Below are positions 23,739-33,533 of a DNA stretch of 44,694 bases, piece by piece. The DNA lies in assembly GCA_041662785.1 (NCBI GenBank), contig JBAZRW010000010.1, positions 1 to 44,694 of the forward strand, in the 5' to 3' direction. A model generated the notes under the pieces. It saw only the letters and a program-made list of their open reading frames with translations, was not told the DNA's origin and did not search any database. Within the stretch, counting starts at the first letter, position 1, and the number at the start of each line of letters is the position of its first letter. Made by a program: the position numbers and the translations under genes. This stretch comes from Bdellovibrionales bacterium (GTDB lineage: Bacteria; Pseudomonadota; Alphaproteobacteria; UBA9219).

Positions 23739-25319
23739 TTACGGCACATAGGGTTGAGTCAGAGCATAGGACTCAGAAAGAAAGGCTTGCATCCTTCGAT
23801 CTGCGTCTTGTTCCGTTTCCTGTGGGGCAATCGTTGTTGTCAAACGGACAAGAGCACCATCTGTGCGATGTTTCATGATCGAGTCGACGAACAGATACCA
23901 TTTTGCTTCATATTGCTCATTTAGGATACGACCGCGACCGGCAAACCAATAATAAACGAGCATTGCCTGTTGTCCTTCCCTTATCAAAAGGCGAGAAACA
24001 GGTATTGTTTGTGCGCCAAGGTCTATCGGTTCAATGCTCCGTTTTTCTATGCGCCACCCGCCGCCTGGCAAGCAATTTGAGGGGGAATGGATAGACGAGC
24101 CAACCCGTTGGCTCTTATAATAGGCCATGTACAGATTGACTGACACCTTGTCTGCGTCGCGTTGATAGTTTGCTAACAAATAGTCATCGAGCTTGAGTGT
24201 GGAAAGTGTCGCGGAATCGATGGGCTCATTCGTGCCAACCCACCCTTCAATTTGAGCAGGGAAAGATTGGAACAAGGGCCGTTGAGGTATAATTTCCTGC
24301 CTGTTGTCCAGCGTACCTATCACCAAAATGAATGCCGCAATACCGCTTATGAAGAGCGTTATGAGGGGAAGAGTGCTTAGCGTCATCTTTCCCTTGGCAA
24401 GAAGGGCACCATGTGCCAAACCAAGATAGTCGTAACGAAAGAACTCGCCATTAGAGCCTTTCTTACCGAGCAAATTTAATAGTTTCATTTCACCAAAGAG
24501 AAAGGCAACGCAGACAGAAAAAATAACCCAGCCTTCAAAATCATGAAGCACGCCTTCCGCCATGGAAGCTCCCCATTGATTTACCGTCACCCCGACAAGT
24601 GCAATTCGCAGCGCATTCATTCCGATAGTGAGGGGGATGGCGGACAGAAAAAGAACGATACGTTTCCACATTTTGTCGTTGTAGAGAAACGCCATTAAAA
24701 AGCTAAAGCTCATAAGAGGGAAAAGGTATCGAAGTCCGCTGCAGGCTTCGACAACTTGAAGCTTATACCCCCCCAAGTCGATAATGTTCCCCTCCTGAAA
24801 AACTGAAACATTCATAAGCTGCAAAATAAAGACGCCAAGTGTTGAGGACCAAAGTTGCATTTCTGCCGACAGCGCCACATAAATCAAGCGAGGCAAAGGG
24901 ATCGCGAAGAAAAGATAGATAAAAGACGGGGTAATCGTGGACGTGAAACTCTTGCCAAAAGTGGCCAAAGTGATCCCGACCAAAGTTAGAATAAATCCGT
25001 AATGAGCGGGCGGTTCGAAAGCAGAAAGGTGAGAAATCGCGATCAACGTAATCCCGAACAAAAGAACAGGAAGACCAACCCATGACGGTTTAATGTCGGG
25101 CTGTCTTTCGGTTAAGCGATGCCAGCCAATTAAAAGGGCAATGAGCGGGATCAGCGGACCATGGCTATATTCATCAGCTTGCCAAGCGGCCCCGAGATTC
25201 AGAAGACTCTCAAAAGGTAAAATGAAGAGGAAAGTGCAGTTTAGAACAAAAGCAAGAAATGATGCTGTCTTGAGCCATGCAGTAGGGAAGCCCGCTTTAA
25301 CTGTCTGATATCTTACCAT
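23739..25319 (-). CDS. xrtD: exosortase D (XrtD) fused to an EpsI domain
   Basis: A 526-aa inner-membrane transpeptidase-like protein. The N-terminal 290 residues have about eight hydrophobic helices and the exosortase triad: Cys193 in VVEACSGLRYLFPL, Arg238 in GMNALRIALVG and His259 in VLHDFEGWVIF. The C-terminal part (about 300-500) is an EpsI domain with the marker HSPSNCLPGGGW. Exosortases process and sort proteins with C-terminal PEP- or VPLPA-CTERM tails, and often sit in exopolysaccharide loci, as here. The fused XrtD type serves VPLPA-CTERM proteins. No such substrate is encoded in the window. AGGAT 8 bases before the ATG supports the start. Confidence 0.9.
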   Translation of the reverse strand: MVRYQTVKAGFPTAWLKTASFLAFVLNCTFLFILPFESLLNLGAAWQADEYSHGPLIPLIALLIGWHRLTERQPDIKPSWVGLPVLLFGITLIAISHLSAFEPPAHYGFILTLVGITLATFGKSFTSTITPSFIYLFFAIPLPRLIYVALSAEMQLWSSTLGVFILQLMNVSVFQEGNIIDLGGYKLQVVEACSGLRYLFPLMSFSFLMAFLYNDKMWKRIVLFLSAIPLTIGMNALRIALVGVTVNQWGASMAEGVLHDFEGWVIFSVCVAFLFGEMKLLNLLGKKGSNGEFFRYDYLGLAHGALLAKGKMTLSTLPLITLFISGIAAFILVIGTLDNRQEIIPQRPLFQSFPAQIEGWVGTNEPIDSATLSTLKLDDYLLANYQRDADKVSVNLYMAYYKSQRVGSSIHSPSNCLPGGGWRIEKRSIEPIDLGAQTIPVSRLLIREGQQAMLVYYWFAGRGRILNEQYEAKWYLFVDSIMKHRTDGALVRLTTTIAPQETEQDADRRMQAFLSESYALTQPYVP

Positions 25320-25452
25320 TTTTTTATCCTACCATTAATTCAGAGTCTGAATTGCAGTCTTTCAGAACTTGGCCTATAAAACCAGTGGTCATTGCACAAG
25401 TCAATTATTTAGCATTGCATGTCTTTGAGGATGTTAGGATGAGGAAAAACCC

Positions 25453-26522
25453 ATGAAGGTTCTTCATATTTGTGAAACAGTTAAGGGAGGCACTGCCACC
25501 TATCTTAATGAGTTGATCCCCCTTCTTTTAGCGCGAAAGGATAAAATGCAAGTGAGGCTCTTGATGCCTCGCGAGCATATCACGGAAGTTCCAGATATTG
25601 GTCCCGCGTCTCTTGTTTTCTTCTTTCGCCCTAACCGTGCATTTGGGTTGTTTTTCTTGTTTTGGTCAACATATTGACCCTTGCTCGGTTTCGCCCGGAT
25701 ATCGTCCACGCGCACTCAACCTTTGCTGGCGTTGCCGCTCGCCTTTTGGGCCCCTTGTTTAGGGCAAGAGTTATTTATTGTCCTCACGGCTGGGCGATGG
25801 ATCGGGAACAGCCGAACTATCTGCGCCACTTTTATACCTTGGTTGAACGAGGCTTAGAAAAACTCACGACACACTTTGTCGCTGTTTCGGAACATGAGCG
25901 TCAGCGCGGGATAAGGGCGGGTTTGCCACCCGAAAAAATAACGACTGTTCACAATGGGCTGCGCTCTAATGTTCCAGCACATGAATCCACATTGTGGGAC
26001 TACTCACGCTTGAAGGTTTTGTTTGTAGGGCGTTTAGACCGAGATAAAGGAATCGATGTTTTGCTAAACGCCAGTCAGCTCTTGAAACATAAAGTTGTTG
26101 TGCGCGTTATAGGGGGAGCCGTTATAGAAGAGCTATCCGTTAATTTTTCTGATTATCCTCATGCCGAATTTTTAGGTTGGTTGGATGCACCCTCAATCCT
26201 GCCTCATATGGCGTCCTGCGATGTCGTGGTCGTACCATCGCGGTGGGAGGGGTTTGGTTATGTTGCCGCAGAAGCTATGCGCCTAGGAAAAGCCGTCATT
26301 GCCACTCGCGTTGGGGGCCTTGTTGAGCTTGTTGTGGATAAGGAAACGGGCTTCCTCTTTCCTTCGGAGGACTCGAAAGCTTTGGCGGGAATTTTAAGTC
26401 AGGTGGATAAATCAGAACTTCAAGAAATGGGCGCAAAAGGGCGAGACAGATTTCTGAAACATTTTACGGCCTCGCGCATGGCACAGGCAATCATCCATTT
26501 ATATGGAGAAATAAAGCACTAG
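25453..26522 (+). pseudogene. glycosyltransferase family 4 gene with a frameshift
   Basis: Two overlapping frames make one GT4 enzyme. The first (25453-25677) gives the N-terminal acceptor part, MKVLHICETVKGGTATYLNE. The second (about 25662-26522) continues with ARFRPDIVHAHSTFAGVAAR, VLFVGRLDRDKGIDVLLNAS and VVVPSRWEGFGYVAAEAMRL, ending in a standard GT4 donor-binding region. A one-base loss in the T-rich stretch near 25645-25665 explains the break; adding one T restores a single frame of about 355 aa. It could be a sequencing error or true inactivation. The stop codon TAG is shared with the left end of the IS630 element. A good ribosome binding site (GAGGA) precedes the first ATG. It is divergent from xrtD. 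Confidence 0.8.
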
Positions 26523-27574
26523 AGCATTTTTCAAGTAGGTTGGCCATAACCTGAGTTGGAAAGATAGTTTGAGCATTCGGTTGGAGAGTAGCTGTCCAAA
26601 AGTTTGCCGATCACTGTCCACAAAGCATCAACGGTTCTGGCCGCTGCTTTTCTGAGCAGGGTTTTGAGTTTAGAAAAGACCTGTTCGATGGGGTTCAGGT
26701 CAGGGCTGTAAGGGGGCAAGAAAAGGACGTTTGCACCCGCCGCTTCGATTGCTTCGCGCACGCCCACCACTTTGTGCGATCCGAGATTGTCCATCACAAC
26801 GATGTCGCCTGCTTTGAGTGTTTTGACGAGGCTTTGTTCCACCCAAGCCAAGAAGCTTGTTCCATTGATCGGGCCGTCAAAGACATAAGGCGCGGTGATT
26901 TCGTCATGACGCAAGGCTGCGATGAAGGTCGTCGTTTTCCAATGGCCATGAGGCGCATAATCGACAAGGCGTTCGCCTTTCGGCGCCCAACCTCGCAAAG
27001 GCGTCATGTTGGTTTTTGCCCATGTTTCGTCGAGAAAAACAAGACGCTTCGGATCAAGACTTTCTTGAAGCTTTTTGAACGCATCTCGGGCTTCTGCCAC
27101 ATCCTTCCGTTTCTGCTCGGCTCCAAATACCGTTTTTTTTATTGCTGTAGCCAAGCCTTTTGAGAAAGCGGAAAAGCGTCGTCGTTCCAACGGCAACCTT
27201 ACGGGAAGATAAAACTTCCTTTATTTCTTTCAGCGTCGCGTCCGGTGTTCCGTGGATAAGAGCCTCCACCTCCGACCCATGCTTTTCAAGAATGGGCCGC
27301 ATGTGTCCGCCAAACTTAGCGTGGCTGTCAACATCGCCTCCTTGTCGAAACATCAAAAGATACCGTCGGACGCTACGTTCCCCAACTTTGAATATTCGTG
27401 CAATTTCAGCTTGTGAGCATTTTGTGGCCTGAACCATGCGTACAATGGCTCGTCTCGTCTCAAGTGGTAAGGGTTTTCCCATTCATACTGGCCTCCGACC
27501 CAGTACACAGTATGAATCACATTCCAACTGATTTGGGAATCCCCTATCTAGGCCAACCTACTCGGAAAATGCTC
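26522..27574 (-). mobile_element. IS630-family insertion sequence, 1053 bp
   Basis: The ends are 24-bp inverted repeats (26522-26545 and 27551-27574; GAGCATTTT...GTAGGTTGGCC) matching at 22 positions. TA duplications flank them (26520-26521 and 27575-27576), the target duplication of the IS630/Tc1-mariner superfamily. The transposase is on the minus strand and split by a one-base frame problem. The intact ends point to recent insertion between the GT4 gene and the glycosidase-like gene. Confidence 0.93.
26531..27482 (-). pseudogene. IS630-family transposase split in two frames
   Basis: The upstream frame (27482-27054, 142 aa) carries the helix-turn-helix part (KCSQAEIARIFKVGERSVRR). The downstream frame (27196-26531, 221 aa) carries the DDE catalytic part: FLDETWAKTNM (first D), VVMDNLGSHK (second D) and LPPYSPDLNPIEQVFSKLK (E). 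The frames meet at a run of eight A (minus strand; T run near 27127-27134). Seven A would fuse them in one frame. This can be a real indel, a sequencing error, or slippage on the A run, as in some IS elements that make their transposase by frameshifting. Confidence 0.85.
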
Positions 27575-27611
27575 TAGATGAAGAATTGTTGCGACGGTTT
27601 TGCAGTTGCGC

Positions 27612-29930
27612 TTACCAATAATAAGCTGTAGCCCCCCTTAAAGGCAGCCGCCAAAAGGCTCCGTCCTGAATCGGTGAAATTTTGGGCCCTGCAAGGCTCT
27701 CTTCATGTACAACATCAGGCATAGGAATATGCTTGTTGTTGATGGCGACTTCAAAATCTCGCTCACGATTTAGCGGCCTTAACACCCAAATTCCATTTTC
27801 TTCACGATGAAGCGCTACTGTTCCGTTCGTTTTAATCGTTCCGAAATCAACGACGCGACTTGATTGGTTCACGCGCATCGGAGCTGTGAAAAGGATGTTC
27901 GAGGAGATCAGATCCAGCTTGTCCTTAGGATAATCGGCAGGATCACGTGCGTTGGCAAAAAGCGAATTTCTCGTTTCCGCATAATCCACGATAAGTCCGT
28001 CACGAATGGCTGTATAGGCTCGCAAGTCCTTCCCTTCTGCCATCCACCCATACTGGGGAAGAACCAAAGCATCGTAAGAAAAGGGAGCTTTGGCACTATT
28101 GCCAACAATTTTGACACCGTTGTTATATATTATCTGAACGCGCGTCCAATTGCCGACGCGAGAAGCCTCATCGAGGCCAACCCATTTGCCATCGACATCG
28201 TAAAGGATGGATTTCACTTCAGCGAGATTTGTTCTCTGCGCAACGGGTCCAATAAGTTCGAACTCAGTTAGGGCATAGGCGGGGACAGACCACGCCTTAG
28301 TGCTTAAAAAAGGCGCATGGCCGAAAACAATTTCTTGCATTCGATAGGCATCCGTCAAAAGGGGATTGAATACATCTTCGCGCTTTAGACCCCATCTCTC
28401 AAAATACCCCATGCCGTGATTAACTTGCAGGGGATGAATTTCTCTTAAATTGAAATCAACAATCAAAGGCAAAATAGGACCTGCCCCTTTGTTCGTCCAA
28501 TAAGTTTGCCCCGTAACACCATCGGCACTCCCCGACCAGAAAAAGTGTCCCCATCCGCCTTCACCAAAAACGGGGCCTTTGTGCGTGTTTCTTAAGTAGG
28601 TCAACAGTTCTATTCTGGCTTCGTTATAGGTGGTATATTTTCCAGCACCGTCTGTTTCTGCGTTCATGTCAACATCAACCCAAGGCAACCGGCTTGGAAT
28701 AACATCGATGAATGAGGCTGTTGTTCTATAGCGCTTGTGAATTTCTGGCGCCTGCATCAAGGCGTTTTTAATAAGGGCATCAGGGCGAACGCTATACGCC
28801 CAAACGCCAGCATCATTGGTAAATGCCTTGATGCGCTCCCCTGTGGAAGATTTTGATAAAAAGCTTTCATGGAAGAGAGGGCTGTCATCATGAACCATCA
28901 TAAAGTTTTGATGAAGCACCATCTCATGCCCCATTGCTTTTCCTACGGCCAAAACGTCCTTCAGCCCCTTATCACCGCCAAGACGGTCGCTTGCAGGAGC
29001 GTGTACAGGAAGCCCTATATCAAAGCCTTTGTTTTGCCAAACATGAATAAGGACAATGCCATTGCGCAATCCATAGGACGCCAACATTTTAAGTTGGTCA
29101 GCAAATACATTGAAGGGGCGCGTCCAGACATCTAAAACAGGGCGTCCCGCCACAACATTGCGATAGGGTGAAGGCTCATTGGGTGCGCGAGGGAAAGTCT
29201 CATTGATGTGCTCGCTCACCGTGATAATAAACCGTTCATTCAATTTATTCCTCTGCCCGCTTGTCAGGGGGTCATAAAGAGCCTTACGTTTATCTTGTCC
29301 GCTAGCGTGACTGAATGTCCAATCATAGTAGCCCGACGCGAATAAATCTTGTCGCGAGAAATAGGAAACCTCGAAAGGATTATAGGGAACCTGAATCTTT
29401 CGTGTTGCCAAGCCCCCCCAGTCTCCAACATCAAGAGCCGCAAGCAAAGGCTCTGTTGCATGAAGATCAACGATAAGCGATTTCCCCTGCATCCATGCGA
29501 ATATCTGAAGGTTCAGCGGTGTATCATGAAGGGTGTAGTCTAAGGATAAAACAGCGCATGACCCTTTGTGCATCCACATGCTTTTAACCGGAACCAGCCG
29601 TTCCTTAAACGCGCCCCATTTCCATTCAAGAGAAACGGGGATGGCCTCACCTTTCTTGCCGGAGAGGCTGAGTCGACCCAACCCGTCTGAAATAGAATCC
29701 GGTTTTTTCCAAGCATACGTTAAAGAACTTTCTTTCCCTTGATAATGAAAAAGGGCTTGGCTGGGCGTGATATCAAACGTATTTTCGGCAATCGTCACCG
29801 CGAGCCTAGGGGCAACGCGCACCTCACCTCCACAAGGGGCATCAGCAAACGATGAAGGCGCTGGTGCTGCATGCGCACTTTGCGCCGAACACATAACGAG
29901 AACAAAAAGAAGACAGCTTATGCGTTTCAT
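27612..29930 (-). CDS. secreted glycoside-hydrolase-like protein of the polysaccharide locus
   Basis: A 772-aa protein with a clear signal peptide (KRISCLLFVLVMCSAQSAHA, cleaved after AHA). An N-terminal beta-sandwich-like region is followed from about residue 280 by a probable TIM-barrel segment: YGLRNGIVLIHVW, MGHEMVLHQNFMMVHDD, TASFIDVIPSRLPWVDVDMN and GPVFGEGGWGHFFWSG. These include acidic residues placed as in retaining glycosidases. The C-terminus is again beta-rich. I cannot assign a CAZy family with confidence; GH101-like or DUF5696-like are guesses. Position 20 bases after the GT2 gene in the wzx-wzy operon suggests that it trims or releases the polymer. The ATG at 29930 is preferred; another lies at 29942. 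Confidence 0.65.
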   Translation of the reverse strand: MKRISCLLFVLVMCSAQSAHAAPAPSSFADAPCGGEVRVAPRLAVTIAENTFDITPSQALFHYQGKESSLTYAWKKPDSISDGLGRLSLSGKKGEAIPVSLEWKWGAFKERLVPVKSMWMHKGSCAVLSLDYTLHDTPLNLQIFAWMQGKSLIVDLHATEPLLAALDVGDWGGLATRKIQVPYNPFEVSYFSRQDLFASGYYDWTFSHASGQDKRKALYDPLTSGQRNKLNERFIITVSEHINETFPRAPNEPSPYRNVVAGRPVLDVWTRPFNVFADQLKMLASYGLRNGIVLIHVWQNKGFDIGLPVHAPASDRLGGDKGLKDVLAVGKAMGHEMVLHQNFMMVHDDSPLFHESFLSKSSTGERIKAFTNDAGVWAYSVRPDALIKNALMQAPEIHKRYRTTASFIDVIPSRLPWVDVDMNAETDGAGKYTTYNEARIELLTYLRNTHKGPVFGEGGWGHFFWSGSADGVTGQTYWTNKGAGPILPLIVDFNLREIHPLQVNHGMGYFERWGLKREDVFNPLLTDAYRMQEIVFGHAPFLSTKAWSVPAYALTEFELIGPVAQRTNLAEVKSILYDVDGKWVGLDEASRVGNWTRVQIIYNNGVKIVGNSAKAPFSYDALVLPQYGWMAEGKDLRAYTAIRDGLIVDYAETRNSLFANARDPADYPKDKLDLISSNILFTAPMRVNQSSRVVDFGTIKTNGTVALHREENGIWVLRPLNRERDFEVAINNKHIPMPDVVHEESLAGPKISPIQDGAFWRLPLRGATAYYW

Positions 29931-29950
29931 ATATGGATCCATGCCGTGAA

Positions 29951-30796
29951 TTAAGAAGGAGTTCCGCCTTGAGAGATTTTTCTGCCATAAACCAGCTTCT
30001 TCACCCGGTTCACTAACGAAAAGGGAACGGCGATAAGACAGATTGTTTTGCCCATCCCCACATAGCAACGCCAATTGGCGATTTCAAACATGCGCCACTG
30101 CACCTCAAGACGCACAGTAAGTTGCCGCCGTCTTTTCTGAAAAGAGATGCCTTTTTGCGAGATGCAATAATCCAACAAATACTCAGGAATGTTGGCAACT
30201 TGGTGTTTTTTAATCAAACGTCTTAGGAAATCATAGTCCTGAGCCGTTTCATAAGATGTGTTGTAAAACCCAACGTCGCGAAAAACAGCGGCGCGCATAA
30301 ACCAAGTCGGATGATAAAGAGCGCTATTTGAATACATCCGGTTCTTTATTTCTTGCGACGTCGGCGGCGGGCTAAGGCTCATGATCGTCTCACGCGTATC
30401 TTCATCGAAAAGCCGAATCCAACAACCGACAAGGTCTATCTCTGGATGGTTTTCAAGGAAAGCCATCTGTTTTTCAAAGCGCGTCGGAAGAGAAATGTCA
30501 TCGGCATCGGCACGCGCAATATAAGGAAAGTTTTGTTTTAGGATAACGTCAAGCCCATGGTTCAACGCCGTAGGCAGGCCGACGTTTTTGTCTAACCTAA
30601 GAATCGTAAGATTATCGCGAGCAGGCAAAAGGTCGATGACGTGACGCACGCTTCCATCATCAACAATAAATAAATGCAAAGGAGCTTGGTTTAACAAAAC
30701 ACTCTCAACAGCCTCGACAAGAGTCTTCTCGGCATTATAAGCAGCCATAAGAACAGCAATTTTAGTCACGGGGGGACTCCTTGTTTCGTAATCCAA
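29951..30796 (-). CDS. glycosyltransferase family 2 protein
   Basis: A 281-aa GT-A fold transferase. It starts with AVLMAAYNAEKTLVEAVESV (nucleotide-binding strand), then FIVDDGS, NVGLPTALNHGLD and the metal-binding motif ARADADDISLPTRFEKQ. The acceptor-side segment TAQDYDFLRRLIKKH contains the probable catalytic base in an ED/QD-type motif. The C-terminal hydrophobic and basic tail may touch the membrane. It overlaps the end of the polymerase gene by 35 bases and is followed by the glycosidase-like gene, so it belongs to the wzx-wzy transcription unit. It adds one sugar to the lipid-linked repeat unit; which sugar is unknown. Confidence 0.9.
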   Translation of the reverse strand: MDYETRSPPVTKIAVLMAAYNAEKTLVEAVESVLLNQAPLHLFIVDDGSVRHVIDLLPARDNLTILRLDKNVGLPTALNHGLDVILKQNFPYIARADADDISLPTRFEKQMAFLENHPEIDLVGCWIRLFDEDTRETIMSLSPPPTSQEIKNRMYSNSALYHPTWFMRAAVFRDVGFYNTSYETAQDYDFLRRLIKKHQVANIPEYLLDYCISQKGISFQKRRRQLTVRLEVQWRMFEIANWRCYVGMGKTICLIAVPFSLVNRVKKLVYGRKISQGGTPS

Positions 30797-32258
30797 TTAA
30801 GGCTTGTCGTTTTGGTTTTTCACGCCCACCAAGCGATAGTTTTTTGAAGCATAGAACGATTGAACAAGGTAAGAAACAGAACCAAACAATCTCTCGCAAA
30901 ATATGTCTTGTTTCGGCCCTTGGATAAAAAAGAATGATGCAACTTAAGCATCCCATAAAAGCAACGGATATTCTATTTTCTGTTAGGAGCGTTTTTATAG
31001 ACAATGCGGCCAGAATATACCCTAAAAGCCCACTTATCAGAAAAATGCCAAGCCATCCATAATTATAATAGGCTTCAGCAACAAAGCTAAAACCGTATCC
31101 TCCACCTTGAACAGCCCATTGTGGCTCCATGATCGCGACAAGCCATCGACTAAGACTGCTTGCGTTGTATTCTGCGGCTCCAGAAAAATGTGGTACCAAC
31201 ACACCAAGCGCAGTCCAATAGCTTTCCCCATAAGCAAAATCATGTTTGTTGGGAACAAGATCATAAACCCAAGCGATAATTCGCAAGCCCGATTGGCCCA
31301 TTTCATCAAGAATAGAAACGATCGGATTGTCCACTCCGGAAAAAGCCGCAAGATAAACCGATAGGTCACTGCGGTCAGCACCAGCACTCATTCGCGTTAT
31401 GCGAATGATCGGGAAGACAAAAAAGAGGAGAAAAATTCCAGAAAAAATGAGCAGGCTCTTAGGGAGAGGTTTGATCGTTTTGTGCCAGACCCATGCGCTT
31501 GCCAATAATGGCATAATGGCTCTGGATCGTTCTCCAAGAAAAAAGAAAGGCAAGGAATAATAACAAATCATCGCAGCAGCAAAGAAGGCTTGCCTCTTAT
31601 TCTTTCGACAACCTGAAAGAAGCAGAAGGCATCCTGGAAGAAAAAACATCCCCCAGTTCCGCATTAGAGAGGTCGTTGCGTCAAAGCTGCCGCCCCTATA
31701 CATATAGGCTCCATAGCCCCCGGCCATAACGCGCCCGATATTATGATAGACGTTTAATGTTACAGGAATTAAAGAAAATACAATAATTGCCCACCCTACT
31801 TTGCGGAGAATTGCTTCGTCGCGGAGCATGTCTCTTTCTTCTTTTGGCGAACGTAAAGAATAAGCGGTTTTAAACTTAAGTCCTCCGCCAATTCCAAAAC
31901 AAACGAAAGCAGCAAAAATTTGCAAGAGGGCCATATTCGTCGTTTCAGGCGAAACGATGGAGTACAAAATTCCGCCGATGACATCGGCAAGGCCTAGCAG
32001 GTAAAGGATCTGATGCCCACACAAAAAGAGGAGCATGGAAAGAAGAAAAAGGGTAAAAGGATCAAACGATGAACCAGCAATTCTTCGCCAGAAAAGAAAG
32101 AGACATCCAGCGTATAAGACCGTTAGCAGCGACGTGGAATACATCAGTTCGCCGCTGTTTGTGTCAAATATGATAAAAGTTGTAAGCGCCAGTATTATTG
32201 CAACAAAAGTTACAATGTAGAAAAAAGTCGTTGAGCCTTGGTTTCGAATTTGCCTCAT
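30762..32258 (-). CDS. Wzy-like oligosaccharide repeat-unit polymerase
   Basis: A 498-aa integral membrane protein with about twelve hydrophobic helices and a large periplasmic loop between residues about 280 and 390, the layout of Wzy/O-antigen polymerases. Sequence is poorly conserved in this family. Recognisable features are GGYGAYMYRGG in the middle and SFVAEAYYNYGWLGIFLISG near the end, a segment typical of the O-ag_pol_Wzy type (PF14296). It joins lipid-linked repeat units at the outer face of the inner membrane. The gene begins 3 bases after the flippase gene and overlaps the GT2 gene. Confidence 0.8.
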   Translation of the reverse strand: MRQIRNQGSTTFFYIVTFVAIILALTTFIIFDTNSGELMYSTSLLTVLYAGCLFLFWRRIAGSSFDPFTLFLLSMLLFLCGHQILYLLGLADVIGGILYSIVSPETTNMALLQIFAAFVCFGIGGGLKFKTAYSLRSPKEERDMLRDEAILRKVGWAIIVFSLIPVTLNVYHNIGRVMAGGYGAYMYRGGSFDATTSLMRNWGMFFLPGCLLLLSGCRKNKRQAFFAAAMICYYSLPFFFLGERSRAIMPLLASAWVWHKTIKPLPKSLLIFSGIFLLFFVFPIIRITRMSAGADRSDLSVYLAAFSGVDNPIVSILDEMGQSGLRIIAWVYDLVPNKHDFAYGESYWTALGVLVPHFSGAAEYNASSLSRWLVAIMEPQWAVQGGGYGFSFVAEAYYNYGWLGIFLISGLLGYILAALSIKTLLTENRISVAFMGCLSCIILFYPRAETRHILREIVWFCFLPCSIVLCFKKLSLGGREKPKRQALIGLRNKESPRD

Positions 32259-32261
32259 GCT

Positions 32262-33533
32262 TTATCTACCCCCTTTTTTTAGATAGACGTATCGAACGAC
32301 GCTGCCGATGCCAACCGTTAGAAGAACCGCCCAAGCAGCCCCCATAAGATCCCACGAAGGAATCAAAAGCATAGGAAGAACCGCAGAAGCCACCAACACA
32401 TAAAGACCTGTGACAAGCGTTTTTATATCTTTGTTTTGGCTGTAAAAACTAACCCCCAGAACCTCGTAAAGCATACGCCCAACAAAGCCTGCCAAGATAA
32501 TGGGGTAAACTGAAAAATAGCGTTCGGCAAGGGGTTGTTTTAGGTGCGGCAAAAGGAAAGAAAGCGCCCAATAGGCGGCAAACGAAAGTGCCACAGAAAT
32601 CAAAAGTGTTTGTTTGACGCATTTTCTGAACGTACACCAATACAGCGCAAGGTCCTTGGTAAAGGCGCTAATCAAGCTCGGGCGATAAAGGGTTATCGTT
32701 CCCGTCCTAACAAGATTTCCAAGAGCGTTGCCGATTGACCAATAAAGAACATAGACGCCCGTTAGTTCTAACCCCAAGAAAACTGAAATAATGTACCGAT
32801 CCAAAAACTGGCTTGCTGTATTGGCTATATCATTAAGGTACAGGAATTTTGCTTGATAAAGTTGCTTTTTCAACCACGTCTTAGACGAGGATTGAAAACT
32901 TCTTTTTCTCCATGGCCACGTTCTTGTGACATAGGCAAAAAAAGCTAAAGCCACTATGCCTCCTCCAACCCAAAAGAAAAGCAGTATGTTGATGTCGCGC
33001 AAAGCGGGAAAGACCAGAGCCAAGGGCATGTAGATATAGATCCACAAACCGGATCGAATAAAAAGGGAAAGGTTGGCAACAATCGGGCGGCTAAGGCTAT
33101 TCAGAAGAACAAAAATATCGTTATTCGCGTGTTCAAGAAAGGTAATCAAAACAATTGAAAGCGCGAAGAATAAGGCCGTGTGATCCGTAAGAGCCACCCC
33201 AACAATAGTCGGAAGGCCCAAAATACAATAAAGAAAGGTAAAGCAGCGCATATAAACAATCACTGTATCGGCAACGCTTTCCAGGGATTGCGTTACAGCC
33301 GTCCGCGCAAAGTTATTAATGATGCCAAACCCCATCACGACAGGAATGATCGCGCTAACACCGACAACCAGACCATAAACGCCCAAGGCCTTTAGGTCGA
33401 GAAAACGCGCAATAAACATCGTTAGAAGAAATTTGGCGACAAGGGATGCCCCCCTCATCTTCATGATTGTAAGAGAGTGCAATAATGTATGATTACATGG
33501 CACATGCGCAACAGCCATCAGGTTTCTTTCCAA
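32262..33533 (-). CDS. Wzx-like polysaccharide flippase
   Basis: A 423-aa membrane protein with about twelve helices, fitting the MATE-like MOP superfamily of oligosaccharide flippases. The start of the fold is seen in GASLVAKFLLTMFIARFLDL followed by KALGVYGLVVGVSA, a usual opening for Wzx proteins. LYLNDIANTASQFLDRYIIS is the typical seventh-helix region with an acidic and basic pair. It moves undecaprenyl-linked repeat units across the membrane. It is the first gene of the wzx-wzy-GT2-glycosidase unit and is divergent from the ATP-grasp gene. A start at the ATG of codon 6 is also possible. Confidence 0.85.
   Translation of the reverse strand: MERNLMAVAHVPCNHTLLHSLTIMKMRGASLVAKFLLTMFIARFLDLKALGVYGLVVGVSAIIPVVMGFGIINNFARTAVTQSLESVADTVIVYMRCFTFLYCILGLPTIVGVALTDHTALFFALSIVLITFLEHANNDIFVLLNSLSRPIVANLSLFIRSGLWIYIYMPLALVFPALRDINILLFFWVGGGIVALAFFAYVTRTWPWRKRSFQSSSKTWLKKQLYQAKFLYLNDIANTASQFLDRYIISVFLGLELTGVYVLYWSIGNALGNLVRTGTITLYRPSLISAFTKDLALYWCTFRKCVKQTLLISVALSFAAYWALSFLLPHLKQPLAERYFSVYPIILAGFVGRMLYEVLGVSFYSQNKDIKTLVTGLYVLVASAVLPMLLIPSWDLMGAAWAVLLTVGIGSVVRYVYLKKGGR

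Noticed and set aside
25320..25452. Possible sigma-54 promoter between xrtD and the GT4 gene, as known for some exosortase-linked regulons
   Set aside because: I looked for TGGCAC-N5-TTGC on both strands here and in the other intergenic gaps of the locus and found no acceptable match.
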